In this document: positions 16,042 to 23,505 of the stretch, piece by piece
Layout: every line of letters starts with the position of its first letter
Numbering within the stretch: the first letter of the stretch is position 1
Assembly (NCBI GenBank): GCA_934120015.1
Contig: CAKOTD010000004.1
Span: forward strand, 1-64,000
DNA length: 64,000 nucleotides
From: an uncultured Bacilli bacterium
Lineage (GTDB): Bacteria > Bacillota_I > Bacilli_A > RF39 > UBA660
Direction: 5' to 3'
Translations under genes and position numbers: made by a program
The notes under the pieces: generated by a model
Database searches by the model: none
What the model was told of the DNA's origin: nothing
What the model saw: only the letters and a program-made list of their open reading frames with translations

Positions 16042-17793
16042 ATGATAAATATTAAGGAAGATGAAAGACTAAGTAAGCTGAATCATAGCTGTGCACATTT
16101 ACTTGCACAAGCAGTTAAACATTTGTATCCAGATGCTAAATTTTGGGTAGGACCTGTTATTGAAGAGGGCTTCTACTATGACATAGATTTAGGAAATGAA
16201 GTAGTTAAAGAAGAAGATTTACCAAAACTTGAAAAAGAAATGAAGAAGATTAGTAAAGACGGTAAAAGAATAGTAAGACATGAACTTACTAAAAATGAAG
16301 CACTAGAAATGTTTAAAGATGATGAATATAAGATAGATTTAATTAATCGAATGGATGATAATGACACAATTATTAGTTGTTATACTCAAGGAGATTTTAC
16401 GGATCTTTGCCGTGGGCCACATGTTGATACAGTTAAAGAATTAAAGTATTTTAAATTGCTAAAGGTAAGTGGAGCCTATTGGAAAGGTGATTCAAACAAT
16501 AAAATGCTTCAAAGAATTTATGGAGTATGTTTTGAAACAGAAGAAGATTTGAATAAACATTTAGAAATGCTTGATGAAGCAAAACAAAGAGATCATCGTA
16601 AACTTGGCAAAGATTTAAAGATATTTATGACTAATGATTTAGTTGGCAAAGGGCTACCATTATGGCTTCCAAATGGTGCAACAATTAGAAGAATATTGGA
16701 ACGCTATATTGTGGACAAAGAAGTTTCTATGGGATATAGTCATGTTTATACACCATCTTTAGGTAGTGTTGACTTATATAAAACATCAGGTCACTGGGAT
16801 CATTATAAAGATGATATGTTTCCTGTTATGCATATGGACGATGAAGAATATGTTTTAAGACCAATGAATTGTCCTCATCACATGCTTATTTACAAAAACG
16901 ATATTCATTCTTATCGTGACTTACCAATTAGAATAGGTGAACTAGGTCATGATTTTAGATATGAAGCCAGTGGTGCTGTTTGTGGACTTGAAAGAGTTCG
17001 TGCTATGTGTCAAAATGATGCCCATCTTTTTGTAAGACTAGATCAAGTTGGAGAAGAATTTGCTAAAGTGGTTAATTTAATTTTAGATGTTTATAAAGAT
17101 TTTCATTTTGACAATTATACATTTAGATTATCACTTAGAGGCAAAGAAAAAGAAAAATATTTTGATAATGATGAAATGTGGGATAAAGCTGAAAATATGC
17201 TTCGTAAAGTTTTAACTGATTTGAAATTAGATTTCTATGAGGCAGAAGATGAAGCTGCATTTTATGGTCCTAAGTTAGATGTTCAAATTAAATCAGCTAT
17301 TGGACATGATGTAACACTATCAACATGTCAATTAGACTTCTTACTTCCAGAGAGATTTGATTTGTCATATATTGATGAACATGGTGAAAAACAAAGACCG
17401 GTTGTTCTTCATAGAGCAATTCTTGGAACATTTGATAGATTTACAGCGTTTTTATTAGAAGAAACAAAAGGAAATTTACCATTATGGCTTGCACCAATAC
17501 AAATGAATATTATTCCTGTAAATAATGAATATCATTTAGAGTATGCAAAAGAACTAGAAAAACTGTTAAAGGAAAATAACTTTAGAATAATGTTGGATGA
17601 TAGAGAAGAAAAGCTATCTTATAAGATGCGTGAAAGTCAAACTAAAAAAATACCATTTACTATTATTTTAGGTGACAAAGAGAGAGATGAAAGACAAATT
17701 AGTTATCGCAGATTTGGGACTACAGAGACAGTGACATTATCTATAGATGAATTTGTTACATTTATTAGTAAAATGATTAGTGAAAAACAATAA
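16042..17793 (+). CDS. thrS: Threonyl-tRNA synthetase without the N-terminal TGS domain
   Basis: Charges tRNA-Thr. The 583-aa protein starts directly with the editing domain (SKLNHSCAHLLAQAV, then YYDID and the CRGPHV block). The class II catalytic core follows (LRPMNCPHHMLIY, FRYEASGAVCGLERVRAM, and DVTLSTCQLDF through HRAILGTFDRF), then the C-terminal anticodon-binding domain (about 480-583). Usual length is about 640, and the difference is the missing N-terminal TGS domain of about 60 aa. The GAAAGGAAG site before ATG 16042 supports this start. It is controlled by the T-box just upstream. Confidence 0.96.
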   Translation: MINIKEDERLSKLNHSCAHLLAQAVKHLYPDAKFWVGPVIEEGFYYDIDLGNEVVKEEDLPKLEKEMKKISKDGKRIVRHELTKNEALEMFKDDEYKIDLINRMDDNDTIISCYTQGDFTDLCRGPHVDTVKELKYFKLLKVSGAYWKGDSNNKMLQRIYGVCFETEEDLNKHLEMLDEAKQRDHRKLGKDLKIFMTNDLVGKGLPLWLPNGATIRRILERYIVDKEVSMGYSHVYTPSLGSVDLYKTSGHWDHYKDDMFPVMHMDDEEYVLRPMNCPHHMLIYKNDIHSYRDLPIRIGELGHDFRYEASGAVCGLERVRAMCQNDAHLFVRLDQVGEEFAKVVNLILDVYKDFHFDNYTFRLSLRGKEKEKYFDNDEMWDKAENMLRKVLTDLKLDFYEAEDEAAFYGPKLDVQIKSAIGHDVTLSTCQLDFLLPERFDLSYIDEHGEKQRPVVLHRAILGTFDRFTAFLLEETKGNLPLWLAPIQMNIIPVNNEYHLEYAKELEKLLKENNFRIMLDDREEKLSYKMRESQTKKIPFTIILGDKERDERQISYRRFGTTETVTLSIDEFVTFISKMISEKQ

Positions 17794-17809
17794 TATAATA
17801 ATTTAAGAA

Positions 17810-17840
17810 GCCAGAAATTTAAATTAATTTCTGGTTTTTA
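17810..17840 (+). terminator. Terminator after thrS
   Basis: CCAGAAATT / AATTTCTGG stem with a short loop and a T-rich tail. Confidence 0.85.
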
Positions 17841-18001
17841 TTATGTTATACGTTTATTAGGATTTTAAAATTTGTTTTTAATGCGTAATATATTAGTATA
17901 AACTTATAATATTTTCAAGTTTAATATATAAAATTTAACTTTTTGTCATTTTTTTAAAAAACTATAATATATTTTAGTAGGTGACACTAGGAGGAATTTT
18001 T

Positions 18002-18529
18002 ATGGTAAATAAAAAAAATTTGTGGTTTGTAACATTATTTAGTCTTATTTTAGTATTAAGTATATATTATATAACTATGCCATCAGAATTATTAATGACA
18101 AATAATAATAATTATCTATCTGGAACAAAAACAGTATCAAATGATAAAGATGATGATAAGGATGTAAAAGTAACAGTTGAAGAAAGTGAAATATTAGTAG
18201 CACTTAGGGTAGAAGCAAATGATCAAATGTTAAATGAAATCAATGAGCTTGAATTAATACTTACTAATACATCATCAACAGTAGATGAAAAAAATAATGC
18301 ATTTGAAAAAATAAAGTTATTAAATATTACTAGAGGAGAAGAAGAAGAATTAGAAAATAAAATATTAGAGGAATTTAATCTTAAAGCTTTTGTTAAAATA
18401 AATGGAGATCAAATAAGAGTAGTAGTAGCAAACGATAAGCATGATGAAGAACTTGCTAATAATATAATGAGAAGTGTCCAATCTAAATATAATTCAAAAA
18501 AATACATTTCTGTTAAATTTCAAAAATAA
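18002..18529 (+). CDS. spoIIIAH: Stage III sporulation protein AH (SpoIIIAH)
   Basis: SpoIIIAH sits in the mother-cell membrane around the forespore and pairs with forespore SpoIIQ to form the A-Q channel. The 175-aa protein has one N-terminal transmembrane helix (residues about 7-25, WFVTLFSLILVLSIYYI, as in Bacillus) and a C-terminal ring-building domain (about 100-175) with NDKHDEELANNIM close to SDKHSKSKATAII of Bacillus. The ATG at 18002 follows AGGAGGA. In Bacillus it is the last of eight spoIIIA genes; here it stands alone next to gerE and gerM. Confidence 0.88.
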   Translation: MVNKKNLWFVTLFSLILVLSIYYITMPSELLMTNNNNYLSGTKTVSNDKDDDKDVKVTVEESEILVALRVEANDQMLNEINELELILTNTSSTVDEKNNAFEKIKLLNITRGEEEELENKILEEFNLKAFVKINGDQIRVVVANDKHDEELANNIMRSVQSKYNSKKYISVKFQK

Positions 18530-18550
18530 TTTGTAATAAATTATTTTTTT
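18525..18550 (+). terminator. Terminator after spoIIIAH
   Basis: AATAATTT / AAATTATT stem and a T run overlapping the stop codon. Confidence 0.7.
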
Positions 18551-18564
18551 AGGCTAATTTTATC

Positions 18565-18591
18565 ACTAACATTTTCCTGATACATAAAATA
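18565..18591 (+). promoter_or_regulatory. Sigma-K-like promoter of gerE
   Basis: AC at 18565-18566 and CATAAAATA at 18583-18591 with 16 bp between match the sigma-K pattern (AC, 16-17 bp, CATAnnnTA). In Bacillus gerE is a sigma-K gene. The start site would fall near 18598, which excludes the ATG at 18594 as a start and supports GTG 18639. Confidence 0.6.
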
Positions 18592-18638
18592 ATATGAGAA
18601 AAATATATACCACCCGACGAGGAAGTGAGGGGAAGATA

Positions 18639-18845
18639 GTGAATAATAGTATTTTAACTAAAAGAGAAAAGCAGGTTTTTGAATTATTAGTTTCAAATAA
18701 ATCTACTAATGAAATAGCAAATATACTCAAAATAAGTGAAAAAACAGTAAGAAATCATATTTCAAATGCTATGCAAAAACTTGGTGTAAAAGGAAGAGCA
18801 GGAGCAGTTGTGGAATTATTAAAACTTGGTGAAATTTCTTTGTAA
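18639..18845 (+). CDS. gerE: Late spore transcription regulator GerE
   Basis: GerE is the small LuxR-type helix-turn-helix regulator that tunes late mother-cell genes, mostly coat genes, in the last stage of sporulation. The match is very close to Bacillus GerE: LTKREKQVFELLVSNKST, then ISEKTVRNHISNAMQKLGVK and GRAGAVVELLKLGE. It has only the DNA-binding domain and no receiver. GTG 18639 follows GAGGGGA and gives 68 aa (74 in Bacillus). A sigma-K-like promoter lies upstream. Confidence 0.94.
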   Translation: MNNSILTKREKQVFELLVSNKSTNEIANILKISEKTVRNHISNAMQKLGVKGRAGAVVELLKLGEISL

Positions 18846-18892
18846 AAGTGCATTTTATTGTACTTTTTTTCATATCATTAAATGGTGATACT

Positions 18893-19855
18893 ATGTTAAA
18901 AAAATTTTGGTTAAAAAAAATTATAGCTTCCACATCTGTTTTATTTGCTCTCTTATTATTGTGTTTAATACCTAAAAATGAACAAAAAGTATTAAAAAAT
19001 ATACCACAGGAGTTAGAATATGTTGATATGAGCATCAATAAAGAAGAAATGTTTTTACTTGATATAAATGGGTATCTAGCTCGTAGTATGGTTTCAATAA
19101 ATGATGGTAGTGAAGTAGAAAAAGCAAAAGAAATAATTAATATATTAATTAATGGAAGTTCTGGTGAAAGTAAGGTACCTAACGGCTTTAAAGCAATATT
19201 ACCATCTGATACGAAAGTACTTAACATTGAACTTAAAGATGGAGTATTAAAGATAAATTTTAATAAAGAACTTTTAGATGTTAAAAAGGAAATGGAAGAA
19301 AAAATAATAGAAGCTTTAGTATATAATTTAACTAGTATTAATGGTATTGATAAAATTATAATTTATGTAGAAGGAAACATATTAACAAAATTACCGCAAA
19401 CAAAGATTAATCTACCATCTTCATTAGATAGAAGTTTTGGAATAAATAAAGAATATGACTTACAAACTACTAAAAATATAAGTGGTGTAACAGTTTATTA
19501 TATAAATAAATATAATGATTTAGAATACTATGTTCCAGTCACAAAGTATATGAATGATGATCGTGAAAAAATTCAGATAATAGTTGATGAATTAACAAGC
19601 ACCCCAACTTATAATTCTAATTTAATGAGTTACTTAAACAGTAACACTAAATTATTAGCAATCTCAGAAAATGTTGATAGTTTAGAGTTAGTATTTAATT
19701 CATATATTTTAAATAATATAACAGAAAAGGAAATACTAGAAGAAGTAATATATACAATTTCGTTATCAGTTAAAGATAATTATAATGTAGAACAAGTAAT
19801 TTTTGAGGTTGAAAACGAAGAAATTTATAAAAGTGTATTAAAAACTATTGAATAA
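18893..19855 (+). CDS. gerM: GerM-like spore germination/cortex lipid-anchored or membrane protein
   Basis: GerM helps peptidoglycan synthesis during engulfment and the stability of the SpoIIIAH-SpoIIQ channel. This 320-aa protein has an N-terminal membrane segment (residues about 8-26), then two GerMN repeats: about 60-165 (AKEIINILINGSSG, LPSDTKVLNIELKDGVLKI) and about 200-315 (YVPVTKYMNDDREKIQIIV, VDSLELVFNS). No lipobox Cys in the usual place is evident, unlike Bacillus GerM, so anchoring is probably by the uncleaved helix. ATG 18893 follows AATGGTGAT. It is placed beside spoIIIAH and gerE. Confidence 0.86.
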   Translation: MLKKFWLKKIIASTSVLFALLLLCLIPKNEQKVLKNIPQELEYVDMSINKEEMFLLDINGYLARSMVSINDGSEVEKAKEIINILINGSSGESKVPNGFKAILPSDTKVLNIELKDGVLKINFNKELLDVKKEMEEKIIEALVYNLTSINGIDKIIIYVEGNILTKLPQTKINLPSSLDRSFGINKEYDLQTTKNISGVTVYYINKYNDLEYYVPVTKYMNDDREKIQIIVDELTSTPTYNSNLMSYLNSNTKLLAISENVDSLELVFNSYILNNITEKEILEEVIYTISLSVKDNYNVEQVIFEVENEEIYKSVLKTIE

Positions 19856-19903
19856 TTACTTAATTTATTGTATAATCTATTTGTTCAGTAATGAATAGAT
19901 TGT

Positions 19904-19980
19904 GTCCTAGTAGCTCAGCTGGATAGAGCAGTGCCCTTCTAAGGCAAAGGTCAGGGGTTCGAATCCCTTCTGGGACACCA
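19904..19980 (+). tRNA. tRNA-Arg (anticodon TCT)
   Basis: Acceptor stem GTCCTAG / CTGGGAC with an encoded CCA, D arm AGCTCAGCTGGATAGAGC, anticodon TCT at 19938-19940 in loop CTTCTAA, and T arm GGGTTCGAATCCC. The length of 77 nt is normal. Confidence 0.96.
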
Positions 19981-19990
19981 TATAGTAGAT

Positions 19991-20020
19991 AACCATTGAT
20001 TTTCAATGGTTTTTATTTTA
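19991..20020 (+). terminator. Terminator after tRNA-Arg
   Basis: AACCATTG / CAATGGTT stem with a 5-nt loop and a T-rich tail, the same design as after tRNA-Ser. Confidence 0.85.
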
Positions 20021-20119
20021 TTTTTGTTTTTAATGTGTTTTGAATATTATATTAATTAATTATATAAAATTATTATAAAATGTGATATAATATAGAAGTA
20101 AAATTGAGGTGATATATAT

Positions 20120-21244
20120 ATGGTATACTTAGATTATTCAGCAACAACGCCTGTAAATGATGATGTATTAGATTCATATGTAAAAGCTTGTAAAAATTAT
20201 ATTGGAAATCCTAATTCATTACATAAGTTAGGATTTGAAGCAAATAAAATAATCGAAGAAGCAACAAAACAAATAGCTAATTTGCTTCATGTAAAAGAGG
20301 ATGAAATAATATATACATCTGGTGCTAGTGAATCTAATAATACTGCTATTAAAGGAATTGCCGAAAAATATAAAAATAGAGGAAAACATATAATTACTAC
20401 TGATTTAGAACATTCATCTATTTATGGTCCAATATCTTATTTGCAAAATCAAGGATTTGAAATTGACTTTGTTAAGCTTGATAAAAATGGGTTAGTTGAT
20501 ATAAAAGATTTAAAAAGTCTAATTAGAGATGATACCATTTTAATAAGTATTAGTGCGGTTAATAGTGAAACAGGATTGAGACAACCTGTAGAAGAGATTG
20601 GAAAATTTCTTAGCAATTATCAAAAATGTTTCTTTCATGTAGATGCTACTCAGTGTATAGGAAAAGATAAAATTGATTTAGAAAATATTGATTTAATTAG
20701 TTTTTCAGCTCATAAATTTTTTGGAATGAAAGGTGTAGGAATTTTAATTAAAAAAAGTGGTATTAATTTGGAACCTTTAATCCATGGTGGAAAGAGTACA
20801 ACAAAGTATCGTAGTGGGACTCCATTTTTACCATTAATTGTTTCTACATCAAAGGCCTTAAGAATTGCTCTTGAGAATTTTGACGAAAAATATAATTATG
20901 TTACAAACTTAAATAAATATTTAACAGAAAAATTAAATACAATTAACGGAGTAACAATTAATAGTAATAATTATTGTATACCACAAATAGTTAATTTTAG
21001 TGTCTTAAACATTAAACCAGAAACAATGTTGCATGCTCTTGAAGAATATGAAATATATATTTCAACACAGAGTGCTTGTTCAAGCAATAATTCAAAATCA
21101 AGGGCTGTTTATGCATTAACAAAAAGTGATGATCTTTCTAATCATTCACTTAGAGTAAGTATTTCATATATAACAACTAAGGATGAAATAGATAAGTTTG
21201 TAGATGGTTTAAAGTGTTGTATAGAAAAATTAAATTTGAAGTAA
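20120..21244 (+). CDS. Cysteine desulfurase (NifS/IscS family)
   Basis: A PLP enzyme that moves sulfur from cysteine to acceptors for Fe-S clusters or thio-tRNA. The 374-aa protein shows the N-terminal YLDYSATTP, the cofactor region TSGASESNN, the PLP lysine in SFSAHKFFGMKG (about residue 199), and the catalytic Cys in STQSACSSN (about 320). The short Cys loop is nearer to the NifS/IscS type I group. No iscU lies beside it; a thioredoxin-like gene and a DsbD-like gene follow. It could supply MnmA (49.7 kb), but that link is inference. Confidence 0.93.
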   Translation: MVYLDYSATTPVNDDVLDSYVKACKNYIGNPNSLHKLGFEANKIIEEATKQIANLLHVKEDEIIYTSGASESNNTAIKGIAEKYKNRGKHIITTDLEHSSIYGPISYLQNQGFEIDFVKLDKNGLVDIKDLKSLIRDDTILISISAVNSETGLRQPVEEIGKFLSNYQKCFFHVDATQCIGKDKIDLENIDLISFSAHKFFGMKGVGILIKKSGINLEPLIHGGKSTTKYRSGTPFLPLIVSTSKALRIALENFDEKYNYVTNLNKYLTEKLNTINGVTINSNNYCIPQIVNFSVLNIKPETMLHALEEYEIYISTQSACSSNNSKSRAVYALTKSDDLSNHSLRVSISYITTKDEIDKFVDGLKCCIEKLNLK

Positions 21245-21254
21245 GGATGATAAT

Positions 21255-21533
21255 ATGAAAATATTAAAATTTAGTGCAATTTGGTGTCCTAGTTGTATAA
21301 TTATGACTAATACTATAAATAAACTTGTAAAAAAATATCCAAATATTGAAATCATTAATTATGATTATGATTCAGAAGATGAATTGGTAAGTAAATATAA
21401 TATAGGTGATATATTACCAGTTTTGATTTTTATAAATGATAATGGTGATGAGATTACAAGAACCATAGGTGAAAAAAGTTTAAAAGAACTTGAAGAAGTA
21501 GTAAGGAAAAATAATTATGAAAAGAATAATTAA
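21255..21533 (+). CDS. Small thioredoxin-like protein
   Basis: A 92-aa thioredoxin fold with the active-site motif WCPSC at residues 11-15, a central parallel strand set, and the cis-Pro region ILPVLIF (about 55-61). It has no signal peptide, so it acts in the cytoplasm. It begins 10 bp after the desulfurase gene and overlaps the next gene by 17 bp. It probably passes electrons to the DsbD-like membrane protein encoded next. Confidence 0.88.
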   Translation: MKILKFSAIWCPSCIIMTNTINKLVKKYPNIEIINYDYDSEDELVSKYNIGDILPVLIFINDNGDEITRTIGEKSLKELEEVVRKNNYEKNN

Positions 21534-22674
21534 GATTTTTGTTATATTGTTAGTTAGTGTATTAACTTTTAATATTAATAAAGTAAAAGCGGAAGATAAT
21601 CAAAATTCAGAGATAAAGATATATTTATTTTATGGAGATGGTTGTCCACATTGTGCAAATGAAAAAAAGTTCTTGAAAGAACTTATTAAGAAATATGACA
21701 ACATAGAAGTAATATACTATGAGGTATGGAATAATGCTGAAAATGATAAATTGATGAACATCACTAAGGAGAAGCTTGGTATTGAAAGAAAAGGTGTTCC
21801 ATTTACTGTTATTGGAAATAATGGATATGTTGGATATAATGAAAATATTGGATATCAAATAGAAGAAGTGATTAAAGAATTAAGTGATTCTAATAATAAT
21901 CAGGATAAAGTTAAAGACGATAATGGTATGTATGTTGTTCCAATTATTGGTAAAGTAAATGCAAGAGATGTATCATTACCTCTTATGGCTGTTGTAATAG
22001 GAGCTGTTGATGGATTTAATCCATGTGCTATGTGGGTATTGTTATTCTTACTTAGTATACTAATTGGAATGAAAAATAAAAAAAGGGCATTTTGTTTAGG
22101 AATTACATTTTTAGTAGCGTCTGCTTCTGTATATTTGTTGTTTATGGTTGCTTGGCTTAATATTGCCATATCTATGACCGATATTGGTATTTTACGCTTC
22201 ATAGTTGCCATTGTTGCCTTAATAGGTGCTGCTTTTAATTTAAAATCCTATTTTAAGAAAACTGAAGATGGTTGTAGTGTTGCTGATGCTAAGAAAAAGA
22301 AAAAAGTATTTGAAAAAATTAAGAAATTTACAAGTGAAAAGAGTTTTATTTTAGCTATTTTAGGTATAATAGCTCTTGCAGTATCTGTTAATTTAATAGA
22401 ATTAGCTTGTTCAGCAGGTTTACCATTACTATTTACCCAAATCCTTAGTTTTAATAATTTAAGTACATTTTGGTATGGATTCTATATTGGATTATATATT
22501 TTATTCTTTATGCTTGATGACTTAATTATTTTCTTTATTGCTATGTTTACAATGAAACTAACTGGTATTTCTAATAAATATACTAAGTATTCACATTTAA
22601 TAGGCGGTATTTTAATGCTTGTAATTGGAATTCTGTTAATTGTAAAACCAGGAATCTTGATGTTTAATATATGA
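21517..22674 (+). CDS. Secreted thioredoxin domain fused to a CcdA/DsbD-type membrane electron carrier
   Basis: Residues 1-25 form a signal peptide or anchor. Residues about 33-130 form a thioredoxin/glutaredoxin-like domain with CPHC (43-46). Residues about 155-385 form a polytopic DsbD/CcdA-like domain whose two membrane cysteines appear in GFNPCAMWVLL and LIELACSAGLP. The layout suggests transfer of electrons from cytoplasmic thioredoxin (the preceding gene) across the membrane to an external dithiol, for example to reduce or isomerise secreted proteins. In classical DsbD the thioredoxin domain is at the C-terminus; here it is N-terminal. The gene overlaps both neighbours, so it is a tight operon. 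Confidence 0.85.
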   Translation: MKRIIKIFVILLVSVLTFNINKVKAEDNQNSEIKIYLFYGDGCPHCANEKKFLKELIKKYDNIEVIYYEVWNNAENDKLMNITKEKLGIERKGVPFTVIGNNGYVGYNENIGYQIEEVIKELSDSNNNQDKVKDDNGMYVVPIIGKVNARDVSLPLMAVVIGAVDGFNPCAMWVLLFLLSILIGMKNKKRAFCLGITFLVASASVYLLFMVAWLNIAISMTDIGILRFIVAIVALIGAAFNLKSYFKKTEDGCSVADAKKKKKVFEKIKKFTSEKSFILAILGIIALAVSVNLIELACSAGLPLLFTQILSFNNLSTFWYGFYIGLYILFFMLDDLIIFFIAMFTMKLTGISNKYTKYSHLIGGILMLVIGILLIVKPGILMFNI

Positions 22675-23501
22675 TAATTAATGCCAGTGGTAGAACCGAT
22701 ATATGTGCTTTTTACAGCAAATGGTTTATTGATAAAATAGAAAAAGGATTTGTAGATGTTAAAAATCCTTTTTTTCCAAATCTAATTAAAAGAATATATT
22801 TAAACAAAGAGAATATAGATGCAATCGTATTTTGTACTAAGAATCCTATTCCAATGATTAAGTATATGAATAAGCTACAGGATTATTTTACTATTTTTCA
22901 TGTAACTATTACCCCTTATAAAAGTGATATAGAGCCTAATGTAAAGAATAAAAATAATATAATTAAAAGTGTTATATATTTGAGTAATTTGATAGGAAAA
23001 GGTAGAATCTTTTTAAGATATGATCCAATTATTATAAATGAAAAATATAGTGTAGAGTATCATGCTAAAGCATTTGAAAGATTAATAAAAGTACTTGGTA
23101 AATATGTAAATAGAGTCATTATAAGTTTTGTTGATATTAAAAAAAATACTAGAAATCATAATATAAGAGAACTTTCACTAGAAGAAATTTATTTGATTGC
23201 AGATTTATTTGGCAAGATAGGTAAAAAATATAATGTTATTATTCAAATGTGTGCTGAAAAATATGATTTGTCAAAATATGGAATCATTAATGAGTCATGT
23301 CTTAGTCCAGTAATTTTCTATAATTTAACAGGTAAAATAGTTAAAGAGAAAAATAAAAATAGAATTAATTGTAATTGTATTAAGAGTATAGATATAGGAT
23401 TCTATAATAGCTGTATGCATTTATGTAAGTATTGCTATGCAAATTATGATGAATGTAATGTAAAGAATAATTATCTGAAAATAAATAAAGAAGAGTGGTG
23501 A
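22671..23501 (+). CDS. DUF1848 family protein with C-terminal Fe-S Cys cluster
   Basis: A 276-aa member of the DUF1848 family, which resembles radical SAM/photoproduct-lyase folds. The N-terminus INASGRTDICAFYSKWF and VFCTKNPIPM are typical, followed by FLRYDPII and a C-terminal Cys cluster CMHLCKYCYANYDEC (about residues 243-257), which has radical-SAM CX3CX2C spacing but at the C-terminal end. The biochemical role is unknown. It overlaps the end of the DsbD-like gene (ATGATAA) and lies 4 bp upstream of priA, so it is in the same operon. Confidence 0.8.
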   Translation: MIINASGRTDICAFYSKWFIDKIEKGFVDVKNPFFPNLIKRIYLNKENIDAIVFCTKNPIPMIKYMNKLQDYFTIFHVTITPYKSDIEPNVKNKNNIIKSVIYLSNLIGKGRIFLRYDPIIINEKYSVEYHAKAFERLIKVLGKYVNRVIISFVDIKKNTRNHNIRELSLEEIYLIADLFGKIGKKYNVIIQMCAEKYDLSKYGIINESCLSPVIFYNLTGKIVKEKNKNRINCNCIKSIDIGFYNSCMHLCKYCYANYDECNVKNNYLKINKEEW

Positions 23502-23505
23502 TAAA

